From: Reyranella aquatilis
GTDB taxonomy: Bacteria; Pseudomonadota; Alphaproteobacteria; Reyranellales; Reyranellaceae
Assembly: GCF_020880995.1 (NCBI RefSeq)
Contig: NZ_JAJISD010000003.1
Span: 124,001-188,000 of the forward strand
Direction of reading: 5' to 3'
DNA length: 64,000 nt
A model generated the notes under the pieces. That model saw only the letters and a program-made list of their open reading frames with translations, did no database searches and had not been told where the DNA came from. This document shows positions 1-8,197 of this stretch, piece after piece; position 1 is the stretch's first letter, and each line of letters starts with the position of its first letter. A program made the translations under genes and the position numbers.

Positions 1-61
1 CGTGCGCTTGTCGAGCCGGCAGCATGTCCTATAAAGAGGCATTCCAACAGATGGCTTTCAT

Positions 62-778
62 TTGCCGCGCACGATCCTGAGCCTGTGTCTCCTGCTGTGG
101 GTGTGGCCAGGAATTGGCCGTGCCGGCCCGGTGGACGACGGCCTCGAGGCCTATAAGCGGGGCGACCATGGGGCCGCTTCAGCCCTGTGGAGGCCGTTGG
201 CCGAGAAGGGCAACGCATCGGCAGAATTCTATCTCGGCCTTCTCTATCGTAACGGCCAGGGCGTGCCGCGTAACGAAGCCGAAGCGAACGCCTGGCTCCG
301 CAAGTCGGCAGACCAGGGATATCCGCCCGCTCAATACTTCGTTGCTGTGTTGACGAAGCAGCCGACAGAGGCCTTCGATTGGTACAAGAAGGCTGCGGAG
401 CAGGACTATGCGGCCGCCCAGTTTAGGGTCGGTGAGATCTATGACTTTGGCGTGTTGGCTCCCCGCGATCGGGCTGAATCTCTCAGACTGTGGCGCATGG
501 CGGCTGAACGCGGCTACGGGCCGGCGATCAGTCGCATGGGGATGCTGTATGTGACCGGAGACCTGCCGACGGACAAGGTACAAGCCTTCAAGTGGCTTAC
601 CTTGGCCTTGATGCAACCGGATTCGAACTTCGGTGAACTGAGCCGCCCCGCGGTGACCATGCTTCGCAACTCAGTCGGTCAGAGCATGACGCCCGAGCAG
701 ATTGCCGAAGCCCAACAGGAGGCAAAGGATTGGCAGCCGACCCCCGAAGCATGGGTGGAGAAATGGCGCACGCGATGA
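62..778 (+). CDS. Exported Sel1-repeat (TPR-like) protein
   Basis: Protein of 238 residues with an N-terminal signal peptide (hydrophobic core SLCLLLWVW, likely cut after GRA). It is followed by Sel1-type helical repeats from about residue 30 to 190, for example AEFYLGLLYRNGQGVPRN, AQFRVGEIYDFG and AISRMGMLYVTG. The C-terminal MTPEQIAEAQQEAKDW helix is common in alphaproteobacterial Sel1 proteins. Such repeats mediate protein-protein contacts in the envelope; the partner cannot be told from sequence. The start is a TTG at 62 because no in-frame ATG precedes the signal peptide. Its stop overlaps the ribosome-binding site of rmuC, so the two genes are probably co-transcribed. Confidence 0.8.
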   Translation: MPRTILSLCLLLWVWPGIGRAGPVDDGLEAYKRGDHGAASALWRPLAEKGNASAEFYLGLLYRNGQGVPRNEAEANAWLRKSADQGYPPAQYFVAVLTKQPTEAFDWYKKAAEQDYAAAQFRVGEIYDFGVLAPRDRAESLRLWRMAAERGYGPAISRMGMLYVTGDLPTDKVQAFKWLTLALMQPDSNFGELSRPAVTMLRNSVGQSMTPEQIAEAQQEAKDWQPTPEAWVEKWRTR

Positions 779-785
779 GGGCTGC

Positions 786-1838
786 ATGGACACTCTGACA
801 ATCGCTCTACTTGCCGCCGTCATCGTGCTGGTGGTTCTCGTCGCTGTGATCGTGATGCGCCAGGGCGGCGGCAACCGCGAGGCCGAGCAGCGGATGCAGC
901 AGCAGCTGGCCCTGGCGCTGAGCCAGCAGGCCGAGACCGTGCAGCGGGTCGAGAAGTCGCTGCGCGAGCAGGAGCAGGCTCTGGCCAAGGTCGTCACCGA
1001 GCGGCTGGACCGGACCGAGAAGGCCACGGGCCAGATCGTCACCGACCTCCGTGAGCGGCTGGTCCGCATCGACGAGGCGCAGAAGAAGATCGGCGAGCTG
1101 TCGACCCAGGTCGTCAGCCTGCAGGAGGTCCTGTCCAACAAGCAGGCGCGCGGCGCGTTCGGCGAGGTCCAGCTCAACGACCTGGTCCAGAGCGCCCTGC
1201 CGCCCTCGGCCTACGATTTCCAGGTGACACTCTCGACCGGCGTGCGCGCCGACTGCCTGCTGAAGCTGCCCAACCCGCCGGGCCCGATCGCCATCGACGC
1301 CAAGTTCCCGCTCGAGAGCTACAGCCTGCTGCGAGCGGTGCCGGCCGGCGATGCGGCGGCGCTGCTGGCCGCCCAGCGCGGCTTCCAGCAGGCCATTCGC
1401 AAGCACATCGCCGACATCCGCGGCAAATACATCGTGCCGGGCGAGACCGCCGAATCGGCGCTGATGTTCCTGCCCTCGGAAGCCGTCTACGGGGAGCTGC
1501 ACGCCAACTTCACCGGGCTGGTCGAGGAATCCTACAGGGCGCGTGTCTGGATCGTGTCGCCCACGACCATGATGGCGACCCTGAACACGGTGCGCGCCGT
1601 GCTGAAGGACGTGCGCATGCGCGAGCAGGCCGGCGAGATCCAGAAGATGGTGGGCTTGATCCTGGGCGACGTGAAGCGGCTCGACGACCGGGTCGACAAT
1701 CTCAAGAAGCACTTCGCCCAGACCGAGAAGGACCTGCGCGAGATCGACACCTCGACCACGGCGATCACCCGCCGCGGCGAACGCATCCTCGCCGTCGATC
1801 TCGGCGAGGAACCGACGGCGCTGCCGCCGAAGGTTTAA
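786..1838 (+). CDS. rmuC: DNA recombination protein RmuC
   Basis: Protein of 350 residues with one N-terminal membrane anchor (about residues 3-25, TLTIALLAAVIVLVVLVAVIV). A long Gln/Glu-rich coiled coil covers residues 30-115, and the conserved RmuC domain about 125-330 (for example AIDAKFPLESY, FLPSEAVYGEL, WIVSPTTMMATL). RmuC limits inversion recombination at short inverted repeats and resembles nuclease-fold proteins. The ATG at 786 is chosen because GAGGG lies 4 bases upstream and the anchor follows at once; a longer in-frame extension back to 702 overlaps the previous gene and is not family-like. A large inverted-repeat element follows the stop. Confidence 0.93.
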   Translation: MDTLTIALLAAVIVLVVLVAVIVMRQGGGNREAEQRMQQQLALALSQQAETVQRVEKSLREQEQALAKVVTERLDRTEKATGQIVTDLRERLVRIDEAQKKIGELSTQVVSLQEVLSNKQARGAFGEVQLNDLVQSALPPSAYDFQVTLSTGVRADCLLKLPNPPGPIAIDAKFPLESYSLLRAVPAGDAAALLAAQRGFQQAIRKHIADIRGKYIVPGETAESALMFLPSEAVYGELHANFTGLVEESYRARVWIVSPTTMMATLNTVRAVLKDVRMREQAGEIQKMVGLILGDVKRLDDRVDNLKKHFAQTEKDLREIDTSTTAITRRGERILAVDLGEEPTALPPKV

Positions 1839-1853
1839 AGCGGACAACAAGTT

Positions 1854-1982
1854 CCGTCGTCTCGACCGGAGCCGAGCGAAGCTCGGCGTAGTTTAGAGAC
1901 CTTTTTTTCGCGATCGGCCGGCTTTTAGTGGAGAGAGAGGATCTCTCCACTCCGCACCTTCGGTGCTCCGGTCGAGATGACG
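1854..1982. repeat. Dispersed inverted-repeat element, copy 1
   Basis: About 129 bp between the convergent rmuC and htpX. The ends are inverted copies: CGTCTCGACCGGAGC near 1858-1872 pairs with GCTCCGGTCGAGATG at 1965-1979. Inside are small hairpins: CGAGC/GCTCG at 1874-1886, GTGGAGAGA/TCTCTCCAC at 1929-1951, and GCACC/GGTGC at 1955-1967. A T-run (TTTTTTT) lies near 1902. A second copy with nearly the same ends and internal sequence sits at 9822-9948, also between convergent genes. It may serve as a bidirectional terminator or be a small non-autonomous mobile palindrome. Confidence 0.8.
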
Positions 1983-2005
1983 GGTGTTATGAAGGGCTGG
2001 TTGAC

Positions 2006-2995
2006 CTAACCCCAGGGGCCGCGGCGCGGGCTCTGCGCCGTCGGCGCATTACCCCACGGGCCGCGGGGCGGCGCGGAATCGCCCCAGGGGCCGCCGCCGG
2101 GCGCCGAGGCGGGCTGCGGCCGCGACGGGGCGTAGCTCTGATAGCCCTGACCGCCCATCGCCTGCAGGCGCGCGATGCGCTCCTCCATCGGCGGGTGGGT
2201 CGAGAACAGGCTCGACATGCCGCCGGCCGCGGCCAGCGGATTGGCGATGTACATGTGCGCGGTGGCCGGATTGCGCTCGGCCGCCTCGTTGTGGAGCTGC
2301 TGGGTGCCGGCATGCAGCTTGGCCAGCGCCGAAGCGAGCCACTGCGGCTGGCCGCAGATCTCCGCGCCCATCCGGTCGGCCTCGTATTCGCGGCCGCGGC
2401 TGATCGCCATCTGCACCAGCATGGCGGCCATCGGCGCCAGGATCATCGCGGCGATGGCGACGATCGGGTTGACCAGCGGCCGGCCCTCGGAATCGCGGCC
2501 GCCGCCCATCAGGCCGCCGAAGCTCGCCAGCATGCCGATGGCGCCCGACAGGGTCGCGGCCACGGTCATGATCAGCGTGTCGCGGTGGCGGACATGGGCC
2601 AGCTCGTGCGCCATCACGCCCGCGACCTCCTCGCGGCTGAGGTGGCGCAGCAGGCCGGTGGTGGCGGCCACGGCGGCATGCTCGGGATCGCGCCCCGTGG
2701 CGAAGGCGTTGGGCTGCTCCTCGTCGATCAGGTAGACGCGCGGCATCGGCAGGCCGGCGCGCTGCGTCAGCTCATGGACGATGTTGAACAGCTCGGGCGC
2801 GTTCTCCGGCCCGACTTCCTGGGCGTTGGCCATGCGCAGGACCATCTGGTCGCTGTTCCAGTAGGCAAACAGGTTCATGCCCAGTGCGGCGACGAAGGCG
2901 ATCACGAGGCCGGTCTGGCCTCCCATCAGGTAACCGGCCACGAGGAAGAAGCCCGTCAGCGCGGCGAGCAGGAGGGCGGTCTTGAAGTAATTCAT
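2006..2995 (-). CDS. htpX: Membrane zinc metalloprotease HtpX (M48B)
   Basis: Protein of 329 residues. Two N-terminal membrane segments (about 6-25 and 28-46) precede the zinc motif HELAH (residues 130-134) and a second pair of membrane segments. The third ligand lies in [12 protein letters not shown]. HtpX degrades misfolded membrane proteins in the inner membrane together with FtsH. The ATG giving [10 protein letters not shown] is preferred over an upstream TTG that adds seven residues, as HtpX proteins usually begin this way. The C-terminal tail is unusual: Pro/Gly-rich with three GPWG motifs, ending in GPWG. It is convergent with rmuC. Confidence 0.94.
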   Translation of the reverse strand: MNYFKTALLLAALTGFFLVAGYLMGGQTGLVIAFVAALGMNLFAYWNSDQMVLRMANAQEVGPENAPELFNIVHELTQRAGLPMPRVYLIDEEQPNAFATGRDPEHAAVAATTGLLRHLSREEVAGVMAHELAHVRHRDTLIMTVAATLSGAIGMLASFGGLMGGGRDSEGRPLVNPIVAIAAMILAPMAAMLVQMAISRGREYEADRMGAEICGQPQWLASALAKLHAGTQQLHNEAAERNPATAHMYIANPLAAAGGMSSLFSTHPPMEERIARLQAMGGQGYQSYAPSRPQPASAPGGGPWGDSAPPRGPWGNAPTAQSPRRGPWG

Positions 2996-3054
2996 GCCGG
3001 GTAAGTTGGTCTGCAAAAGTGGCGAATCAAGGTAGGGACAGGCATCATGCGGCC

Positions 3055-3222
3055 ATGACCGACACCAGCAAGCCCACCCCGCCGGAGCCGCCGAAGGCCG
3101 ATCCGGCCCCCCCTCCCGTCCCCGAGAAGCCGAAGAAGGTCGAGGAGATCGGCGGCCCGCCCGGCCCCGAACCCACCCGCTACGGCGACTGGCAGTTCAA
3201 CGGCAAGGTGACCGACTTCTAG
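3055..3222 (+). CDS. DUF1674 protein, SDHAF4-like succinate dehydrogenase assembly factor
   Basis: Small protein of 55 residues. A Pro/Lys-rich N-terminal half leads to the conserved DUF1674 C-terminus [25 protein letters not shown], essentially the whole diagnostic motif. The mitochondrial family member SDHAF4 binds the flavinylated SdhA subunit and protects it before complex II is assembled; bacterial members are presumed to act likewise in the cytoplasm. The start MTDTSKP is chosen over a GTG at 3019 that adds twelve unrelated residues. It diverges from htpX, and no sdh genes are nearby. Confidence 0.85.
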   Translation: MTDTSKPTPPEPPKADPAPPPVPEKPKKVEEIGGPPGPEPTRYGDWQFNGKVTDF

Positions 3223-3285
3223 CCGCCCGGCGATGGCACGAAGCCTGCCTCGCCCGCTCGATACGAAGGACTGCGAGTAAAGCCC

Positions 3286-4629
3286 ATGGACAAAGCCCGC
3301 ATCTTCCACCCCGACTTCAAGGCGCAGCCCTGGTGGTGGGAGGCGTGGACGCCCAACAATGCGTTGAGCGTCGACCCGCCGGCGAAGACCGACGTGGTGA
3401 TCGTCGGGGCGGGCTATGGCGGCCTGTCCACGGCGCTGGAGCTGAGGCGCAACGGCATCGACTGCGTGGTGCTGGAACGCGGCGTGTTCGGCATCGGCGC
3501 CTCGACGCGCAACGGCGGCATGCTCTCGGGCGGCACCAACATCGCCAAGGGGCTGGGCGGCAAGAACCCCAAGGTCGAGGCCGAGTTCGAGGCCAACAAG
3601 GCGGCGTTCCTGGGCAGCGGCGCCGACTCGCTGCAGACGCTGATCGACATCATCCATCGCGAGAAGATCGACTGCGGCCTGATCACCAACGGCCGTTTCA
3701 CCGGCGCCTGGACGCCGAAGCACTACGACGACCAGGCGCGCAAGGTCGAGATGTTCAACAAGTACGCCAATGTCGGCGCCGAGATGATCCCGCGTGAGCG
3801 GGTGCGCGAGATGATGGCGTCCGACTACTACTATGGCGGCATGTACGTCCGGGCCGGCGGAAACCTCCATCCGGCGCGCTACTACAAGGGCCTGCTCGAG
3901 GCCGCGCACAACCAGGGCGCCGTGCTGTGCGGCGAGGTCGAGGCCGAGCGGATCGAGAAGACGAAGGACGCGAAGGGGGGCAGCGGCTGGCGCGTGCTGA
4001 CCGCCAAGGGCCCGATCACCTGCAAGGAAGTGGTGATCGCGACCAACGGCTATACCGGCGACCTGACGCCGAAGCTGAAGATGCGCGTCGTGCCGGTGGC
4101 CAGCCACATCATCGCCACCGAGGAACTGCCGATGCCCGCGACGGATCTCATTCCGCTGCAGCGCTCGATCGGCGACACCAAGCGCGTGCTGACCTATTAC
4201 CGGCCCTCACCCGACGGCAAGCAGATGATCTTCGGCGGCCGCGCCCGCTTCACCGCCGCGCCGCCGGAAGTCAGCGCGCCGATCCTCTACCAGTACATGA
4301 TCGACCGCTTCCCGCAGCTGAAGGGCATCCGCATCACCCATGTCTGGACGGGCAACGTCGCCTTCGCGCTCGATTCGATGTCGCACATGGGACAGGACGA
4401 CGGCATGCACTACCTGCTGGCCTGCAACGGCAGCGGCGTCGCCATGATGACCTATCTCGGCACCCAGACGGCGAAGAAAATCGCCGGCGGCTCCAACGCG
4501 CCGGTCAACGCCTTCGACGGCCGCCACTTCCCCGAGCACCCGCTCTACAACGGCGATCCGTCGCTCTACCTGCCGCTGATCGGAGCGCTCTACCGCACGC
4601 AGGACTGGCTCGACCGCAAGCTTGCATGA
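3286..4629 (+). CDS. FAD-dependent oxidoreductase, D-amino-acid oxidase/PuuB-like
   Basis: Protein of 447 residues of the DAO superfamily. The Rossmann FAD motif VVIVGAGYGGLSTALELRR lies near residue 37, preceded by the WWWEAWTPNN segment typical of gamma-glutamylputrescine oxidase-like enzymes. The C-terminal part holds the second FAD-contacting region (VWTGNVAFALDSMSHMG ... ACNGSGVAMMTYLG). It should oxidise an amine or amino acid with release of hydrogen peroxide or electron transfer; the substrate is not evident. Its stop overlaps the ATG of the threonine ammonia-lyase gene (ATGA), so the two are translationally coupled and probably serve one amino-acid catabolic route. Confidence 0.85.
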   Translation: MDKARIFHPDFKAQPWWWEAWTPNNALSVDPPAKTDVVIVGAGYGGLSTALELRRNGIDCVVLERGVFGIGASTRNGGMLSGGTNIAKGLGGKNPKVEAEFEANKAAFLGSGADSLQTLIDIIHREKIDCGLITNGRFTGAWTPKHYDDQARKVEMFNKYANVGAEMIPRERVREMMASDYYYGGMYVRAGGNLHPARYYKGLLEAAHNQGAVLCGEVEAERIEKTKDAKGGSGWRVLTAKGPITCKEVVIATNGYTGDLTPKLKMRVVPVASHIIATEELPMPATDLIPLQRSIGDTKRVLTYYRPSPDGKQMIFGGRARFTAAPPEVSAPILYQYMIDRFPQLKGIRITHVWTGNVAFALDSMSHMGQDDGMHYLLACNGSGVAMMTYLGTQTAKKIAGGSNAPVNAFDGRHFPEHPLYNGDPSLYLPLIGALYRTQDWLDRKLA

Positions 4630-5867
4630 ACGCTCCGCTCGCCGAATCCCTCCCCGTTTCTCTCGCCGACGTCCGCGCCGCCGCCGCGCGCATCGAGGGC
4701 GCGGTCGTGCACACGCCCTGCCTGCGCAGCGAGACGCTGTCGCGCATCGCGAAGGCCGACGTCTGGGTGAAGTTCGAGAACCTGCAGTTCACCGCCTCCT
4801 TCAAGGAACGCGGCGCGCTGAACACGCTGCTGCAGCTGGGCGACGACGAGCGACGCCGCGGCGTCATCGCCATGTCGGCCGGCAACCACGCTCAGGGCGT
4901 CGCCTATCACGCCGGGCGGCTCGGCATTCCCGCCACCATCGTGATGCCGTCCTTCACGCCCAACACCAAGGTGAAGCACACGCGCGACCATGGCGCGCGC
5001 GTCGTGCTGAAGGGCGACACGCTGTCGGAGGCCGCGACCGAAGCCCATCGCCTCGCCGACGCGGAGAAGCTGGTCTTCGTCCATCCCTACGACGATCCGC
5101 GGATCATCGCCGGACAGGGCACGATCGCGCTCGAGATGCTGCAGGATGCGCCGGAGATCGACACGCTGGTCGTCCCGGTCGGCGGTGGCGGCATGCTGGC
5201 GGGCTGCGCCGTGGCGGCCCGCGGCCTCAAGCCCGACGTCAGGATGATCGGCGTCGAATCGGCGGGCTACTCGGCGATGCGTCAGCTTCTGGCCGGCGAG
5301 ACGGTGACGGTGGGCGGCGACACGATCGCAGAAGGCATCGCCGTGCGCGACATCGGCCAGGTGCCGCTGGCCATCGCCCGCTCCCTGGTCGATCGGGTGC
5401 TGGCGGTCGACGAGGTGGCGATCGAGCGTGCCATCGCGCTGTTTCTCGAGGTCGAGAAGACCGTGGCGGAAGGTGCGGGCGCGGCCGGTCTCGCCGCCCT
5501 GCTCGCCCATCCCGAGGTCTTCGCCGGCCGCAAGGTCGGGCTGGTCCTGTGCGGCGGCAACATCGACACCCGCCTGCTGGCCTCGGTCCTGCTGCGCGGC
5601 CTGGTCCGCGACGGCCGCATCGTGCGGCTGCGGCTGATGATCGGCGACCTGCCCGGCCAGCTCGCGCGCGTCGCCGGCCTGATCGGCGGCGCCGGCGGCA
5701 ACATCGTCGAAGTGCAGCACCAGCGCCTGTTCGGCAGCGTGGTCGCCAAGTCCACCGAGCTCGACGTCACGGTCGAGACCCGCGACCGCGACCACGCCCG
5801 CGAACTGGTCGGAGCGCTGCAGGCCGAAGGCTTCAAGGTGCGCGTCCTCGAGGGGGCGGACGCTTAG
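4626..5867 (+). CDS. ilvA: Threonine ammonia-lyase (PLP-dependent, with ACT domain)
   Basis: Protein of 413 residues that deaminates threonine (and usually serine) to 2-oxobutyrate and ammonia. The PLP lysine is K60 in TASFKERGA; the phosphate-binding glycine loop is VPVGGGGMLAG. A single C-terminal ACT domain (about 330-405, RLRLMIGDLPGQLARV) gives the short catabolic/biosynthetic hybrid type found in many alphaproteobacteria. The start at 4626 is fixed by the 4-bp overlap with the FAD oxidoreductase gene and by the N-terminus SLADVRAAAARIEGAVVHTP. The gene is convergent with 5871-6356, only 3 bp apart. Whether it is a dedicated isoleucine-pathway enzyme is uncertain. Confidence 0.9.
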   Translation: MNAPLAESLPVSLADVRAAAARIEGAVVHTPCLRSETLSRIAKADVWVKFENLQFTASFKERGALNTLLQLGDDERRRGVIAMSAGNHAQGVAYHAGRLGIPATIVMPSFTPNTKVKHTRDHGARVVLKGDTLSEAATEAHRLADAEKLVFVHPYDDPRIIAGQGTIALEMLQDAPEIDTLVVPVGGGGMLAGCAVAARGLKPDVRMIGVESAGYSAMRQLLAGETVTVGGDTIAEGIAVRDIGQVPLAIARSLVDRVLAVDEVAIERAIALFLEVEKTVAEGAGAAGLAALLAHPEVFAGRKVGLVLCGGNIDTRLLASVLLRGLVRDGRIVRLRLMIGDLPGQLARVAGLIGGAGGNIVEVQHQRLFGSVVAKSTELDVTVETRDRDHARELVGALQAEGFKVRVLEGADA

Positions 5868-5870
5868 GTC

Positions 5871-6356
5871 TCACCAGAGGTCGGGCTTCGCCACCATCAG
5901 CAGGAAGACGAACACCAGAGCAGAGAAGGCAGGCCAACCGAGCGCGAACCAAAGCTTCATGTCGCGCTCATAGGCCGCGGGCAAGGGCGTGCGAGTCGCA
6001 ACAGCGCACGCCGCCATGTCCCTCACCCGGATCTGGAGCAGCACGACCGGCACCCAGCACACGAAAGCCAACAGGTAGAGCAGGTAGGCCGCCACCAGCC
6101 AGGACGACATCGGATCGAGGCCGGTATTCAGGACCAAGGCGAGACCGGTTGCGGGCTGCACGACGCCGGCAGGCAACGTGAACATCCAGTCCGCAAGCAC
6201 GACGTTGCGTGATACCACCGCGATGCCGGCAACATCGCCGCGTCGATGGGCCATCCACATCTGAAACGCCGTGCCGATTCCCGTTCCGAACAGGACCGTG
6301 CTGCTCAGGATATGCAGCCATTTCAGCCAGAGATAAGCGTCGATACCGGCACTCAT
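5871..6356 (-). CDS. DUF2269-type integral membrane protein
   Basis: Protein of 161 residues with about four membrane helices. It has the family signature near the N-terminus (LKWLHILSSTVLFGTGIGTAFQMW) and the central WMFTLPAGVVQPATGLAL. The conserved His in WLHIL recalls small haem- or metal-associated membrane proteins, but the function of the family is unknown. The ATG at 6356 overlaps the stop of the SDR-DoxX gene by 4 bp, so it is the second gene of a two-gene operon. It is convergent with the threonine ammonia-lyase gene. Confidence 0.8.
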   Translation of the reverse strand: MSAGIDAYLWLKWLHILSSTVLFGTGIGTAFQMWMAHRRGDVAGIAVVSRNVVLADWMFTLPAGVVQPATGLALVLNTGLDPMSSWLVAAYLLYLLAFVCWVPVVLLQIRVRDMAACAVATRTPLPAAYERDMKLWFALGWPAFSALVFVFLLMVAKPDLW

Positions 6357-7648
6357 CGTTCTTCCTCGAGGATCGCCCAAACGCAGATCGCCGCGAGGAT
6401 CGGGAGGTTCTTGAGAAGGGCTCCGAAGGGATCGAGCCACAGGGTAGGCACCAGTGCGCCAAGCAGGATGGTGTAGCCACCAACGACCGTTAGTTGCAGC
6501 GCGGCAAGCATTCGTGGTCGCCAACGGAACAGCAGGGCTGCCGCGATCAGAAAGTCGACGACGGAGAAGGCGATTGCGAGCGGACGCGCTGGCAGACCGA
6601 GAGCAGCGAAGGCATCAGCGACATCGGCGTAGGCCGACACGGGCGCCAGCAGACCGGCAAGCGCGGACCCGACCCAGAGAAGAATCAACGCCGCACGCAG
6701 CACAGGGCGCAGGAAATAGAGACGCGCGTGCCAGAGATCTTGGGTCTGCGCCGGCCGACGCGAGAGAGCCGCCTCCAGCGTACGTGGCACGAATCCTATC
6801 TGGTCTGCGAAGGCCGCGGCTGCAGCGCCTCCGGCATTGCCATACCGAAGCTGTTCGAGGCTCGCGGTCCCCAACGGCCCGCCGCCGCCAAGGTCGGCGA
6901 TGCGGGCCGACAGGGCCATGACGGGAAAGGGAATCGGCACTGTCAACGCGGGCTGCAGCCCAAGCCATGATCGATACCGACGCACGAGATCCCGCAGGCT
7001 CACGATCTCGGGCCCGGCGGGATCCAGTGTCAAACCGGCGAAGTGATCGCTTTCGACGACCCGCACGACGGACTCCACCAGATCGTCGATGTGCAGGGGC
7101 CGAAACGACGTGGAGCCATCGCCGACCATCGGCGTGACGAGAGGCAGGCCCGCGAGGCCTCGCAGCGCCGAGGTGCCGCCGTAGCTGCCTTCTCCATAGA
7201 TCAGTGACGGCCGCAGGACGGTCCAGTCGAGCGGTAGTGTCCGCAGATGATCGTCGGCCTTCTTCTTGGTCAGCGCATAAACCGTTCCCGCTTCTGCGTC
7301 AGCGCTGATCGCCGAAATCTGGACGACGCGACGCACGCCAGCGGCCACGCACGCATCGAACAGCGCAATCGGTGCCTTGGCATGGATCGCCTCGATGTTC
7401 TGCCCTCGGCCGGCGTGAAGCACACCGGCGCAGTTGATGACAGCGTCAATTCCAGAGAGGCGGGGCGTCCAGTCGGTTATCGAAGTATCCCGATTGAAGT
7501 CGATGGCGATGGCGTCGACTCCGGGAAACCTGCCGCGCAGGGCGCCAGGGTTACGTACAGCGCCGACGATCTCATGACCTCGGGCCGCGAGCCCGGCGAG
7601 CAATTGCCCCCCAATGAATCCGTTCGCGCCTGTCAGCAGAATTCGCAC
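6353..7648 (-). CDS. SDR-family NAD(P)-binding protein fused to a DoxX-like membrane domain
   Basis: Protein of 431 residues in two parts. Residues 1 to about 290 form an atypical short-chain dehydrogenase/epimerase: the motif LLTGANGFIGGQL is at the N-terminus, INCAGVLHAG follows, and a YALTKKK segment occupies the YxxxK position. Residues from about 300 carry four membrane helices of DoxX type (RPVLRAALILLWVGSALAGLL ... NLPILAAICVWAI). The fusion probably tethers a NAD(P)H-dependent reductase to the inner membrane; this architecture recurs in proteobacteria, but the substrate is unknown. It is followed with a 4-bp overlap by the DUF2269 membrane protein. Confidence 0.85.
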   Translation of the reverse strand: MRILLTGANGFIGGQLLAGLAARGHEIVGAVRNPGALRGRFPGVDAIAIDFNRDTSITDWTPRLSGIDAVINCAGVLHAGRGQNIEAIHAKAPIALFDACVAAGVRRVVQISAISADAEAGTVYALTKKKADDHLRTLPLDWTVLRPSLIYGEGSYGGTSALRGLAGLPLVTPMVGDGSTSFRPLHIDDLVESVVRVVESDHFAGLTLDPAGPEIVSLRDLVRRYRSWLGLQPALTVPIPFPVMALSARIADLGGGGPLGTASLEQLRYGNAGGAAAAAFADQIGFVPRTLEAALSRRPAQTQDLWHARLYFLRPVLRAALILLWVGSALAGLLAPVSAYADVADAFAALGLPARPLAIAFSVVDFLIAAALLFRWRPRMLAALQLTVVGGYTILLGALVPTLWLDPFGALLKNLPILAAICVWAILEEER

Positions 7649-7723
7649 CGCATGAACCTAGCAAACCCTCGCCACTTTGGCGCGATGAGCCGGCGTCTCC
7701 GCGAACCGATCGCAGCTATCGGA

Positions 7724-8020
7724 CTATTTCAGCGCCGAGACGACGGTACCGGCCACGGCATCGGTGACACCGAGACCGTTGCCGAGGTCTTCGAGCGTGT
7801 CGCGGAAGGAGTTGAGGGTGGCGATCATGGCCGGCCGCGCCGCGATGCAGGTTTCCATGTCGGGCCACTCGGCAATCAGGCAGTAGGCGCGGTCGCCGGT
7901 CCTGATGATGTTCGCATGCACCAGGCCCGGCCATGCCTGGGCGATGGCTTTATGGGCGTCCAGGAATTCCTGATCGCGACCGGGCTTCACGCGAAAGCGC
8001 ACCGTATTGAACGCAGGCAT
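7724..8020 (-). CDS. Dimeric alpha/beta-barrel (ABM-like) protein
   Basis: Protein of 98 residues resembling the antibiotic-biosynthesis-monooxygenase/stress-response ferredoxin-like fold: an N-terminal strand FNTVRFRVKPGRDQEFLDAHKA, a central strand ANIIRTGDRAYCLIAEW and a terminal helix. Members range from small monooxygenases to detoxifying enzymes, so only the fold is claimed. The start is set by a strong GGGAGGG ribosome-binding site 5 bases before the ATG at 8020; an upstream in-frame start adds twelve residues and lacks such a site. The gene is monocistronic and diverges from purH. Confidence 0.7.
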   Translation of the reverse strand: MPAFNTVRFRVKPGRDQEFLDAHKAIAQAWPGLVHANIIRTGDRAYCLIAEWPDMETCIAARPAMIATLNSFRDTLEDLGNGLGVTDAVAGTVVSALK

Positions 8021-8197
8021 CGTTCCCTCCCTGTCAGGTCCCGAAACAATGCGCATGCATAGTGCGTTAGCGCAATGGCGGAGCCGCCTTCCGAGGGACC
8101 GTGTCGGGTCGGCCGAGCCATCCGAGCGTTAAAAAAGGCCCAAATGACACAGGGCTGGACGTAGCGGTATCCGCCCGCGCGCCCTAAAAGACCGGCC

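Noticed and set aside
3927-4625. Extension of the threonine ammonia-lyase frame into the FAD oxidoreductase gene
   Set aside because: The sequence is an Arg-rich shadow; the ATGA overlap and family N-terminus fix the start at 4626.
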